Counted from the stretch's first letter, positions 53,602 to 62,409 are shown. The stretch is 64,000 nucleotides of DNA from an uncultured Eubacteriales bacterium (GCA_934477125.1 CAKSOL010000003.1:124001-188000); one strand, 5' to 3'. Notes: generated by a model from the letters alone, not told the origin. Made by a program: numbers and translations.

Positions 53602-54687
53602 TTATTTGCGGGCGAGGTATTTGCGCATATCGATAGCGCAGGCAACCAGAATGATAAGTCCCTTGATAACATAAAGCATATTTGCGTCAACCGAAAGGAA
53701 GTTAAGACCTACAAATATGATTTGCAGCAGGAACACTCCGATAACTATTCCGCTTATCTTTCCTGTTCCTCCGACGAACGAAACTCCGCCGATAACGCAG
53801 GCGGCGATGGCGTCGGATTCATAGTTAAGACCGGTGTTAGCGGAGCAGGAGGCAATGCGCGCGCCCTCGATAAAGCCGGTTATGCCGTACATAACGCCGG
53901 CAAGCACGAAAACAAGCACGATTGTCCAGAAAACGTTTACTCCCGAAACATTGGCGGCTTCCTCGTTTGAGCCTACCGCGAACATATTCTTGCCGAACTT
54001 GGTCTTGTTCCAGATAACCCACATAATCGCCGTAAGGATAACGGAATAAAGAACATATTTCGGAACGGCTACTCCGCCTATTGTAAACAGCGTTCCGCGG
54101 ACAAAATTCGTATATGAGGTGTCAAGTCCAGAAAGGGTCTGACCGTTGTTGCCGCCTATCATAAGATACATAAGAACAAGTCCGAAAACGATAAGCTGAG
54201 TAGAGAGGGTAACGATAAACGGATGAAGCTTGAATTTAGCAACGAAAAATCCGTTTACAAAACCGATAGCCGCTCCTACGGCGATAACCGCCAGCAGCAC
54301 TGCCCACAGCGGCATAACGCCGAGATTCGGGAAAATCTTGTTGGCATATCCGCTCATTTGCAGCAGCGATGCCGCGATACAAGCCGTCAGTCCGACGCAG
54401 CGGCCGGCGGAAATGTCGGTACCGGTCAGAACGATTGCGCCGCCTATTCCGAGAGCTATCGGGAGCTTTGCGGCGGTAAGGGATATAATATTGACTATCG
54501 ACGGAATTTTGAGAAACGCCGGAACTCTTATCGCAATATAAATTATTGCGGCGGCGATTATTATATACATTGCGTTGTTGAAAAGCAGGTCGGTAACGGC
54601 TCTGCGCTTATCCGCGCCGCTTTTCGCCTTAAATTCTTCTATTGCCGCCTGAAAGCGGTTTTTCTTTTTAAGCGTTGTTGCAGACAT
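53602..54687 (-). CDS. mglC: Galactose/methyl-galactoside ABC permease
   Basis: A 361-residue CUT2-family permease with about nine hydrophobic segments. It carries the family signatures ALGIGGAIVLTGTDISAGRCVG (about 78) and AIAACVIGGVSFVGGTGKI. It forms the channel for the MglA ATPase and MglB binding protein encoded just upstream in the same order as in other mgl operons. Start at 54687, 18 bases after mglA. Confidence 0.92.
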   Translation of the reverse strand: MSATTLKKKNRFQAAIEEFKAKSGADKRRAVTDLLFNNAMYIIIAAAIIYIAIRVPAFLKIPSIVNIISLTAAKLPIALGIGGAIVLTGTDISAGRCVGLTACIAASLLQMSGYANKIFPNLGVMPLWAVLLAVIAVGAAIGFVNGFFVAKFKLHPFIVTLSTQLIVFGLVLMYLMIGGNNGQTLSGLDTSYTNFVRGTLFTIGGVAVPKYVLYSVILTAIMWVIWNKTKFGKNMFAVGSNEEAANVSGVNVFWTIVLVFVLAGVMYGITGFIEGARIASCSANTGLNYESDAIAACVIGGVSFVGGTGKISGIVIGVFLLQIIFVGLNFLSVDANMLYVIKGLIILVACAIDMRKYLARK

Positions 54688-54704
54688 ATTATTTAACCCC
54701 TTTT

Positions 54705-56243
54705 CTAAGCATATTTTGCTGCGAGAGTCATAATTTCCTCCTGCGAGGTGTTCGCGGCGTCAACCTCTCCCGCAAGCCGTCCGCCGGACATAACAAGTAT
54801 CCTGTCGCAGACTCCCAGCAGCTCAGGCATCTCGGAGGATACCATTATAACCGTTTTGCCTTTTTCCGCAAGGTCGATTATAAGCTGGTAAATTTCATAT
54901 TTCGCGCCTACGTCAATTCCGCGCGTCGGCTCGTCGAGCAGCAGAACGGTCGGATCCGTCAGCAGCCAGCGTCCTAAAATGACCTTTTGCTGATTTCCTC
55001 CCGAAAGCGAGCGTATTTTAGTCTCCTGTGAAGGCGTTTTAACGCTCATCGACTTAATGCACCAGTCGGTGTTGGCTTTAAGCTTCGCCTTGCTTAAAAA
55101 CGGACCGGTTCTGCATTTTCCGAGACTCGAAATAGTTGCGTTTTCCCTTATATTCAGTATTCCGAATATACCGGTCGCCCGACGCTCCTCCGTAAGCAGG
55201 GCAAAGCCGTTTTTTATCGACTCTCGCGCATTGCGGTTCCTGATAGTCCTGCCGTTCAGGGTGAGCCTGCCGCTGCTGCGTGTCGCAACTCCGAAAATGT
55301 TTTCCAAAAGCTCGGTTCTGCCTGAGCCGTCCAGTCCGGCAACCCCGATTATTTCGCCCTTGTGCGCCTTGAACGAAACATCGCGCAGCTTTGAATATTC
55401 AGCCGAAAGGTTTTCAACCTCAAGAAGAACCTCTCCCGCCTTATTGGTTTTAGGCGGATATATATTGGTAAGCTCTCTGCCGACCATAAGCTTTATTATT
55501 TCGTTCGTTGTAAGCTCGCTTGCGTCGCGGGTAGCTATCCATTTGCCGTCCCGCATAATCGTAACCTCGTCCGAAATTCTCAGAATTTCCGCCATTTTAT
55601 GCGATATATATATTATTCCGCAGCCCTGGCTGCGAAGCATATTTATTATTTTGAAAAGATGCTCAACCTCCTCGTCGGTAAGCGAGGAAGTGGGTTCGTC
55701 GAAAACAATGATTTTCGAGTTATAGGAAACGGCTTTGGCAATCTCAACCATCTGCCTCTGAGATACCGGCATACTGCTCATAACCGTTTTCGGGTCTACA
55801 TTGACCTCTAATTTTTGAAAAATTTCCTTTGTTGCCGCTAACATTTTCTTTTCGCTTGTTATCGGAACGCCCTTGGCAACCGTCGGGAAGCGTCCGAGCC
55901 ACATATTGTCCATAACATTGCGCTTGAGCGCCTGATTAAGCTCCTGATGAACCATTGCCACGCCGTTTTCAAGAGCTTCCTTTGAATTTTTGAATTCAAC
56001 CTTTTTGCCGTCTAAAAATATTTCTCCCGAATCCTTGCTGTAAACGCCGAAAAGACATTTCATAAGGGTTGATTTTCCGGCTCCGTTTTCGCCCATAAGC
56101 GCGTGGACCGTACCGGCTTTTACGGTCAGACTGACCTTATCGAGCGCCTTGACGCCCGGAAAGGACTTTTCGATATTCTTCATTTCGAGAATAACCGGTT
56201 TTTCTGCGACTTCACGGACAACCGGGTTTTTTACGTCATTCAT
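54705..56243 (-). CDS. mglA: Galactose/methyl-galactoside ABC ATPase
   Basis: A 512-residue fused double ATPase. The first half has Walker A GENGAGKST (about 54-62) and a full Walker B (IIVFDEPTSSL). The second half has the degenerate GLDGSGRT and a signature LSGGNQQKV. This asymmetry is normal for CUT2 ATPases. It powers uptake of galactose or a related sugar through MglC. Confidence 0.93.
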   Translation of the reverse strand: MNDVKNPVVREVAEKPVILEMKNIEKSFPGVKALDKVSLTVKAGTVHALMGENGAGKSTLMKCLFGVYSKDSGEIFLDGKKVEFKNSKEALENGVAMVHQELNQALKRNVMDNMWLGRFPTVAKGVPITSEKKMLAATKEIFQKLEVNVDPKTVMSSMPVSQRQMVEIAKAVSYNSKIIVFDEPTSSLTDEEVEHLFKIINMLRSQGCGIIYISHKMAEILRISDEVTIMRDGKWIATRDASELTTNEIIKLMVGRELTNIYPPKTNKAGEVLLEVENLSAEYSKLRDVSFKAHKGEIIGVAGLDGSGRTELLENIFGVATRSSGRLTLNGRTIRNRNARESIKNGFALLTEERRATGIFGILNIRENATISSLGKCRTGPFLSKAKLKANTDWCIKSMSVKTPSQETKIRSLSGGNQQKVILGRWLLTDPTVLLLDEPTRGIDVGAKYEIYQLIIDLAEKGKTVIMVSSEMPELLGVCDRILVMSGGRLAGEVDAANTSQEEIMTLAAKYA

Positions 56244-56277
56244 AAAACTTTCCTCCGCAGCTCCGTTTTAAGTGGTG

Positions 56278-56305
56278 GGGAAAGCCTGCACCCGCAGGCT
56301 TTCCC
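56278..56305. promoter_or_regulatory. Intercistronic hairpin between mglB and mglA
   Basis: GGGAAAGCCTGC pairs perfectly with GCAGGCTTTCCC over a four-base loop. It follows the mglB stop on the minus strand and has no T-run there, so it probably stabilises or separates the binding-protein message from the lower-abundance ATPase and permease messages. Confidence 0.7.
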
Positions 56306-56321
56306 GTTTTGGTGTTCTGAA

Positions 56322-57386
56322 TTATTCGCCGGTGTAGGTTGCATAGGGGATGTTGACTCTCCATGTGCCTACTGTGTTATCGCTTTCAACGCCATCGAAT
56401 TTATCCTTTCCGTCAAGGAGATTCTGAGTGATAGTGGTTATTGTTTTTGCCATACCCTCTGCGTCCTGCTTAATTGTTCCGACCATGCTTCCGCTCTTTA
56501 TAGCCGATTGAGCTGCGTCGGTAGCGTCAACTCCGAATACCGGGATAGCCTTGTCGCTGCTCTTGTTGTAGCCTGCGGTCTGTAATGCCGAAATCGCGCC
56601 GAGAGCCATATCGTCGTTGTTCGCGATAACAAGCTCAACCATATTCTTGTTAGCCTCGTTATACTGTGAAAGAATTGTGTTCATATAATCCGTAGCTGCT
56701 GCCGAGGACCACTGACCGTTCTGGTCAACGAGATACTTTTTCGTGTTCGATGCGTCGTAGAACTCAAGAGCGGGCTTTCCGGCTTCGGTCAGAACCTTGT
56801 CGGCGTCCTCAACTCCGTACTGTGTACGGGCGATAGCCTCCATATTGCCTTCCTGACCCTTGAACATAACATAGCTTATTTTGCCGTCGCCGTTAAGGTC
56901 GAGCTTGTCGAAATTTTCGGCAAGATATTTGCCTATCATTTCTCCCTGCATATGACCTGCCATTTCGTAATCCGTTCCGACGAATACGCATTTGTCATAG
57001 CTTGATACCACAGATTCCTTAACCGAACGGTTGAAGAAAATAACCGGAACGCTCTGCGCTTTCGCGAGGTCGATTATATTCTGTGCCGCGTCGTCAGAGC
57101 CGGTATCGACAACGTTTACGATAAGCAGCTTTGAACCCTTTGCAAGAGCGGTTGTAACCTGCTCGGTCTGGGTTGTCTGATTTCCGTTGGCGTCATAATT
57201 CTGGAATTTCAGTCCGGCTGAGTTGAGGAACTTGTCCATTGCCGAGCGAACGCTCGAAATGTAGGTGTCGCTGTAGGTGTAATAAAACACCGAAACCTCG
57301 CCTTTTCCCGAATCCGATGAACCGCCGCAGCCGACAAGTCCTAAAATAAGTGTCAGCGCGATAATACCTGCTAATAGCTTTTTCAT
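56322..57386 (-). CDS. mglB: Galactose-binding lipoprotein
   Basis: A 354-residue type I periplasmic-binding protein with a lipoprotein signal (LILGLVGC, Cys at about residue 20). Galactose-binding features include IIFFNRSVKESVV-like, NNDDMALGAI (about 245-254) and PVFGVDATDAA. It delivers sugar to MglC/MglA. It has AAGGAGG and a promoter upstream and begins the whole minus-strand run. Confidence 0.92.
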   Translation of the reverse strand: MKKLLAGIIALTLILGLVGCGGSSDSGKGEVSVFYYTYSDTYISSVRSAMDKFLNSAGLKFQNYDANGNQTTQTEQVTTALAKGSKLLIVNVVDTGSDDAAQNIIDLAKAQSVPVIFFNRSVKESVVSSYDKCVFVGTDYEMAGHMQGEMIGKYLAENFDKLDLNGDGKISYVMFKGQEGNMEAIARTQYGVEDADKVLTEAGKPALEFYDASNTKKYLVDQNGQWSSAAATDYMNTILSQYNEANKNMVELVIANNDDMALGAISALQTAGYNKSSDKAIPVFGVDATDAAQSAIKSGSMVGTIKQDAEGMAKTITTITQNLLDGKDKFDGVESDNTVGTWRVNIPYATYTGE

Positions 57387-57480
57387 TTTAATTTACCTCC
57401 TTGATTGTTACGGCAGGTTATCATATCTCTGCGGCGCTTTCCGCCGGTGAGATGGGTGATACCCGTCCTCCGTTGTTTTC

Positions 57481-57509
57481 AGTATAATCAAATCGGTCGA
57501 AAATTGAAA
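57481..57509 (-). promoter_or_regulatory. Promoter of mglBAC
   Basis: Minus strand TTTCAA (57504-57509), 17 bases, TATACT (57481-57486). The start near 57474 leaves a leader of about 88 bases with two small GC hairpins and no recognised riboswitch. Confidence 0.55.
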
Positions 57510-57676
57510 TAAAATTTTTTATGATTTTTGTACGAAAAATTATTTATATTTGAATATTAAATGTTAATAAAAATTAAACAAGCCTGTTTTGCGCCATTTT
57601 TCGGGGTGGTGGTATTTGCGCGGCTGCCGGGTAAAATAAAAAGAGAAAATTACCCGTTGGTCTGTTTGGAGGCATT

Positions 57677-58519
57677 ATGAAAAATAAAATTTTAACCTTT
57701 TCGGAAATACAAAAATTCAAGGCATATCTTTCGTCAGGCGAGAAAAGCGCGGCGACGACCGAAAAATACCTGCGCGACGTCAGAGCGTTCGCGGACTTTG
57801 CCGGCGGAGCCGGGATTACAAAGGAAACGGTTATTGCCTATAAAAGGCATTTGCAGGAGAATTACGCCGTCCGCAGCGTTAATTCGGCGCTTGCGAGCTT
57901 AAACAGCCTTTTCGGTTTTTTGGGCTGGGGCGACCTGAAGGTGAAATCCTTAAAATTGCAGCAGCAGGTGTATTGTCCCGAAGAAAAGGAGCTTACAAAG
58001 GCGGAATACGCGCGCCTTTGCCGAACTGCAGAGCGGCGGCATAACGAGCGGCTCGGACTTATTTTACAGACAATCTGCGGAACGGGAATACGCGTCAGCG
58101 AACTGCAATATATAACGGTTGAGGCGGCAAAACGCGGCGAAGCGACGGTAAGCTGCAAGTCGAAAACACGCTCGGTCTTTATCGTTAAGGAGCTAAAGCA
58201 AAAGCTGCTCCGCTATGCGGCGAAACAGCATATTGAAAGCGGTATGATATTTGTAACGCGGACGGGAAAGCCCTTGAGCCGCACCAACATCTGGCGCGAA
58301 ATGAAATCGCTGTGCGAGGAAGCAAACGTCAATCCGCAAAAGGTCTTTCCGCATAATCTGCGCCACCTGTTCGCCCGCGTGTTTTACCGCTTGGAAAAGG
58401 ATATCGCAAAGTTAGCCGATATTCTCGGTCACTCAAGCATTAACACAACCCGGATTTATATTATTTCAACCGGCTTAGAGCATCGCAGACGTATGGAAAA
58501 TATGCGGCTGATACTATGA
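57677..58519 (+). CDS. Tyrosine recombinase, likely DNA invertase
   Basis: A 280-residue site-specific recombinase. The N-terminal SAM-like DNA-binding domain covers about 1-90. The catalytic residues are all present: Arg139 in GTGIR, Lys around 161-163, His226 and Arg229 in HNLRH, His252 in LGHSS and the nucleophile Tyr261. It is the usual size of XerC/D-like phase-variation recombinases and has no phage or transposon partner nearby. A 23-base inverted repeat pair starts 27 bases after its stop and flanks a promoter, so its probable job is to flip that segment. GGAGG precedes the ATG. Confidence 0.88.
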   Translation: MKNKILTFSEIQKFKAYLSSGEKSAATTEKYLRDVRAFADFAGGAGITKETVIAYKRHLQENYAVRSVNSALASLNSLFGFLGWGDLKVKSLKLQQQVYCPEEKELTKAEYARLCRTAERRHNERLGLILQTICGTGIRVSELQYITVEAAKRGEATVSCKSKTRSVFIVKELKQKLLRYAAKQHIESGMIFVTRTGKPLSRTNIWREMKSLCEEANVNPQKVFPHNLRHLFARVFYRLEKDIAKLADILGHSSINTTRIYIISTGLEHRRRMENMRLIL

Positions 58520-58545
58520 AAAAAGCCACCGAAACCGGCGGCTGC

Positions 58546-58568
58546 AACATAAACTGTATTATGTTGTA
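58546..58568 (+). repeat. Left 23-bp inverted repeat (recombination site)
   Basis: An exact reverse complement of 58804-58826. It has internal dyad arms CAACATAA (58545-58552) and TTATGTTG (58559-58566) around the six-base centre ACTGTA, the layout expected for a tyrosine-recombinase core site. Symmetry with the right copy ends after exactly 23 bases on both sides. Confidence 0.85.
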
Positions 58569-58803
58569 TAAAACGAAAAAATATTTCCGTCCAATACATC
58601 TACATATAAAATTTTATCACAATTACCTTAAATTGTAAAGTCATTTTTTCGGGTTAAAGACGTTTAAAACCATAATTTGTTAAATAAAGGCGTAAAAACA
58701 AAACCCTTTTTTATAAAATTTCTTTTGATTTAAAAGAAAGGGCTTGTTTTTTGCGCTTATTTTTAAATATCTTATTTTTGAAGGACGGCTCTTCCGAAAT
58801 ATT
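58569..58803. other. Putative 235-bp invertible segment
   Basis: This AT-rich non-coding DNA is bounded by perfect 23-bp inverted repeats. It contains a strong minus-strand promoter (58611-58639) and a hairpin-forming stretch (58704-58742, CCCTTT...AAAGGG with an inner TCTTTT/AAAAGA) followed by T-runs on both strands. No reading frame is plausible. Flipping it would point the promoter at the collagen-like gene. Confidence 0.75.
58611..58639 (-). promoter_or_regulatory. Promoter inside the invertible segment, facing away from the surface gene
   Basis: Minus strand TTTACA (58634-58639), 17-base spacer, TAAAAT (58611-58616), with a TG one base before the -10 box (extended -10). Transcription starting near 58604 runs left into the 3' end of the recombinase gene. 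After inversion it would run right, with about 98 untranslated bases before the ATG at 58867. Confidence 0.75.
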
Positions 58804-58826
58804 TACAACATAATACAGTTTATGTT
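58804..58826 (-). repeat. Right 23-bp inverted repeat (recombination site)
   Basis: Perfect reverse complement of the left copy; core arms CAACATAA and TTATGTT around TACAGT. It lies 40 bases before the collagen-like gene. A weaker plus-strand promoter-like pair (TTTACA at 58802-58807 and TATATT at 58826-58831, 18-base spacer) spans this repeat, so some constant expression is possible. Confidence 0.85.
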
Positions 58827-58866
58827 ATATTCGCCGGGGCGGCAATAAAAAACAGGGGGAATTACA

Positions 58867-61800
58867 ATGAACAGAAAATTAAAAAAGGGTTTGATGACGG
58901 CTTTAACGATTGCGGTCGTGATATTGCTGTCAATCGGAACAACACTTGTTGTCAACAAAAGCGGAGTTATTCAGGCTTCAAAAACGGTTACTAACGGACT
59001 TTCGGCTTATGAGCTTGCCAGGGACTACGGCTATACCGGAACGGTTAAGGAATGGCTGGAGTCGCTGAACGGCAAATCCGCCTATGAGCTGGCGCGGGAA
59101 AGCGGGTATTCGGGAACGGAAAAGGAATTTTCCGCGGCGATTGCCGCCAACGCCTCAGCAAACGCCGCAAGCATTAAAAGCGCGGAATTTTCCGCCGCCG
59201 GGGATCTGATCTTAACCCTTTCGGACGGCAGCCGTCTTAATGTCGGTAAAGCTGTGGGTAAAAACGGAACGGATGGCGCAAACGGTAAAAACGGTACGAA
59301 CGGAAAGAACGGAACTGACGGTAAAAACGGCTCTGACGGCGTTAGTATAACTGCCGCCGATGTAAACGGCGAGGGTCAGCTTATACTGAGCTTTTCGGAC
59401 GGCAGGAGCGTTAATCTCGATAAAATAACAGGCTCAAACGGCACTGACGGAATAGGTATTTCAAATTCCGAAATAAACGCCGCGGGCGAGCTCGTTCTGA
59501 CCTATATTAACGGTCAGACCGCGACCCTCGGCAGGGTTATAGGAGCGGACGGCGCAAAAGGCGAGAAAGGTGACAAGGGAGACAAAGGCGACGCCGGCGC
59601 AAAAGGAGAAAAGGGCGATAAAGGAGAAAAGGGCAGCGACGGTCAGAACGGAGCAAAGGGAGAAACCGGAGCCGCGGGACGCGACGGCGCGGACGGTATA
59701 AGCGTATCATCCGCAGTGATAAACAGCTCAGGCGAGCTCGTTCTGACCTATTCAGACGGTCAGACCGCGACCCTCGGCAGAGTTATAGGAGCTGACGGTG
59801 CAAAGGGTGAGACAGGCGCTGCCGGAAAGAACGGTAAAGACGGTCAAAACGGCGCTGACGGTCGCGACGGTACCGACGGACGGGACGGACAGAACGGTGC
59901 CGACGGCGTGAGCGTAACCTCAGCCGAAATAAATACCGACGGTGAACTGGTGCTTTCATTCTCAAACGGTCAGCGTTCCAATGTCGGCAAAGTTATCGGA
60001 GCCAATGGAGCTGACGGCGCAAAAGGCGAGAAAGGAAACGACGGAACAGGCATTAAGAAATCAGAGATAAACAGTCTCGGAGAGCTTGTTCTTACATATA
60101 CCGATAATACCGTTGTAAACCTCGGAGCGGTCGTAGGCGCGAAAGGCGAAACCGGAGCTGCCGGAAAAGACGGTAAGGATGGGCAGAACGGCACCGACGG
60201 TCGCGACGGACAAGACGGCGAGGACGGCGTAGGCATAGAAAACATAACAATAGATAACGGCAACCTGAAAATTACCCTTACGAGCGGCACAACGCTTGAC
60301 CTCGGCAATATAAGAGGAGCGGACGGCGAAAAGGGCGATAAAGGTGACAAGGGAGATAAAGGCGATACCGGTGCGGCAGGTAAAGACGGCACAGTCGGCA
60401 GAGACGGAACGGACGGTCAGGACGGCAACGGAGTAGCCGAAACCTCGATAAACGCCGCCGGAGAGCTGATTGTTAAATATACAAACGGCGAAGCCGTCAA
60501 TCTCGGCAGGGTAGTCGGAAAAGACGGAACTGACGGAATAAACGGCACGGACGGCGACAAAGGAGACAAAGGAGACAAGGGAGATAAAGGCGATACCGGT
60601 GCGGCAGGTAAAGACGGCACCGACGGCAGAGACGGAACGGACGGTCAGGACGGCAACGGAGTAGCCGAAACCTCGATAAACGCCGCAGGAGAGCTGATTA
60701 TTAAATATACAAACGGCGAAGCCGTCAATCTCGGCAGGGTAGTCGGAAAAGACGGAACTGACGGAATAAACGGCACGGACGGCGACAAAGGAGACAAAGG
60801 AGACAAGGGAGATAAAGGCGATACCGGTGCGGCAGGTAAAGACGGCACCGACGGCAGAGACGGAACGGACGGTCAGGACGGCAACGGAGTAGCCGAAACC
60901 TCGATAAACGCCGCAGGAGAGCTGATTATTAAATATACAAACGGCGAAGCCGTCAATCTCGGCAGGGTAGTCGGAAAAGACGGAACTGACGGAATAAACG
61001 GCGCTGACGGCGAAAAGGGTGACAAAGGAGACAAGGGAGATAAAGGCGATACCGGTGCGGCCGGCAAGGACGGCAAGGACGGCGCCGACGGCAGAGACGG
61101 AACCGACGGTCAGGACGGACGCGGAATAACCGGAGCGGCGATAAATTCCGATAACGAGCTTGTTCTGACATTTTCCGATAATACCGAGCTTAACCTCGGC
61201 AATATAAAAGGCGCAAAGGGAGATAAGGGAGACAAGGGCGACGACGGAAAAGACGGACAAAACGGCGCTGACGGTATCGGTATACTGAATGTTACGCTGT
61301 CCGCGGCGGGCGAGCTTACGGTCACTCTTACAAGCGGAACGGTCATAAATCTCGGAAATGTTAAAGGAACGGACGGTAACGGCATAACCCGCTCGGAGAT
61401 AAGCTCCGAGGGCCGCCTGCTGCTCACATTTACGGACGGAACCGTTTCGGACCTCGGCAATGTTATCGGAGCCAAAGGCTCGGACGGCAGCGACGGCATA
61501 GGAATAAGCGAGGTTAAAATTCTGACCGACGGAACCCTTACCCTCACTCTTTCCAACGGTGAAACAAAATCCCTCGGAAATATAAAGGGAGAAAAGGGCG
61601 AGCCCGGCGAAAAAGGCGCGGACGGCGCAAAGGGCGAGAAAGGCGATACCGGCAGGGGAATAGCAAAAACAGAAATTATAGACGGATGTTTGTGGGTTAC
61701 ATATACGGATAATTCAAAAGAAAATGTCGGGTCGGTAGGAAATGCGGAAGATAATTCGGAGCTTATATTTGTAGAATTGCCTGACGGTACTTACGGTGTT

Positions 61801-62409
61801 AAAGCAGGCGAAAAGGCTAAAAATATGGCGGTCATAAATATTCCGGAAACATATAAAGGAAAATCCGTAACGCAAATTTGTGCAGACGGTTTTAAGGGAT
61901 TGACTACGATTCAAAAAATTGTTTTGCCGGATGGTATTATAAAAATCGGAAACAATGCATTTGACGGATGTGTCGGTCTTAACGATATTGAATTTCCGGA
62001 AAGCCTTGAAACAATAAATCAATATGCTTTTAATGACTGTACTTCTCTTACTACAATAACAATACCGGCAGCCGTAAAGCTAATTGGAAAATATGCCTTT
62101 TGCAATTCAAGTCTTACTTCTGCTACATTAAAGTCAACTTCGGGTTGGAAAACAGGAATAATATCTATTGAAAAAACGGGATATGGTAACAGTTATAGAA
62201 CTATGACTGATTTTCATATTGAGCAAAAAGAAGGAGAGTGGTATAGGTATAACGATTTTAATTATAAATTATCAGACTCGGGAATGGCAGCGATAGCACT
62301 TTCAAGAAAAGTTGAAAAAGCTACTTGGGTTATAATGAGTTACGGCGGAAGCACGCAATACGCTTATGTGACTTTTGAAGCATATAATTGTGATTGGACT
62401 CATGACTAA
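58867..62409 (+). CDS. Collagen-like surface protein with LRR C-terminus
   Basis: A 1180-residue exported protein. It has an N-terminal membrane segment (about 10-32) and two YELARxxGYxGTxxE repeats (about 49-95). A very long collagen-like G-x-y region follows (about 130-950), rich in GDKG and GAAG triplets and interrupted by about fifteen short beta inserts of the type INxxGELVLTYSDG...LGxVIG. The C-terminus has BspA-type leucine-rich repeats (about 975-1090) and a 70-residue tail. Such proteins form stiff surface fibres, possibly adhesins. The last quarter is more AT-rich than the rest. The ribosome site is AGGGGG. Expression is probably phase-variable through the upstream inverted segment. 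Confidence 0.85.
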   Translation: MNRKLKKGLMTALTIAVVILLSIGTTLVVNKSGVIQASKTVTNGLSAYELARDYGYTGTVKEWLESLNGKSAYELARESGYSGTEKEFSAAIAANASANAASIKSAEFSAAGDLILTLSDGSRLNVGKAVGKNGTDGANGKNGTNGKNGTDGKNGSDGVSITAADVNGEGQLILSFSDGRSVNLDKITGSNGTDGIGISNSEINAAGELVLTYINGQTATLGRVIGADGAKGEKGDKGDKGDAGAKGEKGDKGEKGSDGQNGAKGETGAAGRDGADGISVSSAVINSSGELVLTYSDGQTATLGRVIGADGAKGETGAAGKNGKDGQNGADGRDGTDGRDGQNGADGVSVTSAEINTDGELVLSFSNGQRSNVGKVIGANGADGAKGEKGNDGTGIKKSEINSLGELVLTYTDNTVVNLGAVVGAKGETGAAGKDGKDGQNGTDGRDGQDGEDGVGIENITIDNGNLKITLTSGTTLDLGNIRGADGEKGDKGDKGDKGDTGAAGKDGTVGRDGTDGQDGNGVAETSINAAGELIVKYTNGEAVNLGRVVGKDGTDGINGTDGDKGDKGDKGDKGDTGAAGKDGTDGRDGTDGQDGNGVAETSINAAGELIIKYTNGEAVNLGRVVGKDGTDGINGTDGDKGDKGDKGDKGDTGAAGKDGTDGRDGTDGQDGNGVAETSINAAGELIIKYTNGEAVNLGRVVGKDGTDGINGADGEKGDKGDKGDKGDTGAAGKDGKDGADGRDGTDGQDGRGITGAAINSDNELVLTFSDNTELNLGNIKGAKGDKGDKGDDGKDGQNGADGIGILNVTLSAAGELTVTLTSGTVINLGNVKGTDGNGITRSEISSEGRLLLTFTDGTVSDLGNVIGAKGSDGSDGIGISEVKILTDGTLTLTLSNGETKSLGNIKGEKGEPGEKGADGAKGEKGDTGRGIAKTEIIDGCLWVTYTDNSKENVGSVGNAEDNSELIFVELPDGTYGVKAGEKAKNMAVINIPETYKGKSVTQICADGFKGLTTIQKIVLPDGIIKIGNNAFDGCVGLNDIEFPESLETINQYAFNDCTSLTTITIPAAVKLIGKYAFCNSSLTSATLKSTSGWKTGIISIEKTGYGNSYRTMTDFHIEQKEGEWYRYNDFNYKLSDSGMAAIALSRKVEKATWVIMSYGGSTQYAYVTFEAYNCDWTHD
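60361..61044 (+). repeat. Three nearly identical 228-bp tandem repeats plus partial copy
   Basis: The same 228-base unit (76 codons) recurs with starts at 60361, 60589 and 60817, and a diverging fourth copy at 61045. Each encodes a collagen-like stretch plus one beta insert. The copies differ at only a few positions, which points to recent duplication and probable copy-number variation. Confidence 0.85.

Noticed and set aside
57387..57480. Riboswitch in the mglB leader
   Set aside because: Two small GC hairpins are present but no known aptamer core could be recognised.
57628..57656. CGGGTAA/TTACCCG inverted repeat before the recombinase gene as a recombination site
   Set aside because: Only seven bases long and not related to the 23-bp repeats; more likely an operator or chance.
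58546..58826. The repeat pair as ends of an insertion sequence or as chromosomal dif sites
   Set aside because: The interior has no transposase or any gene, the two copies are inverted and close together, and the promoter-surface gene context fits an invertible switch better.
60061..61260. Long antisense reading frame (399 codons) opposite the collagen-like repeats
   Set aside because: It results from the repetitive G-x-y codons, has low-complexity repeated sequence and no ribosome site. The sense frame has clear domains.
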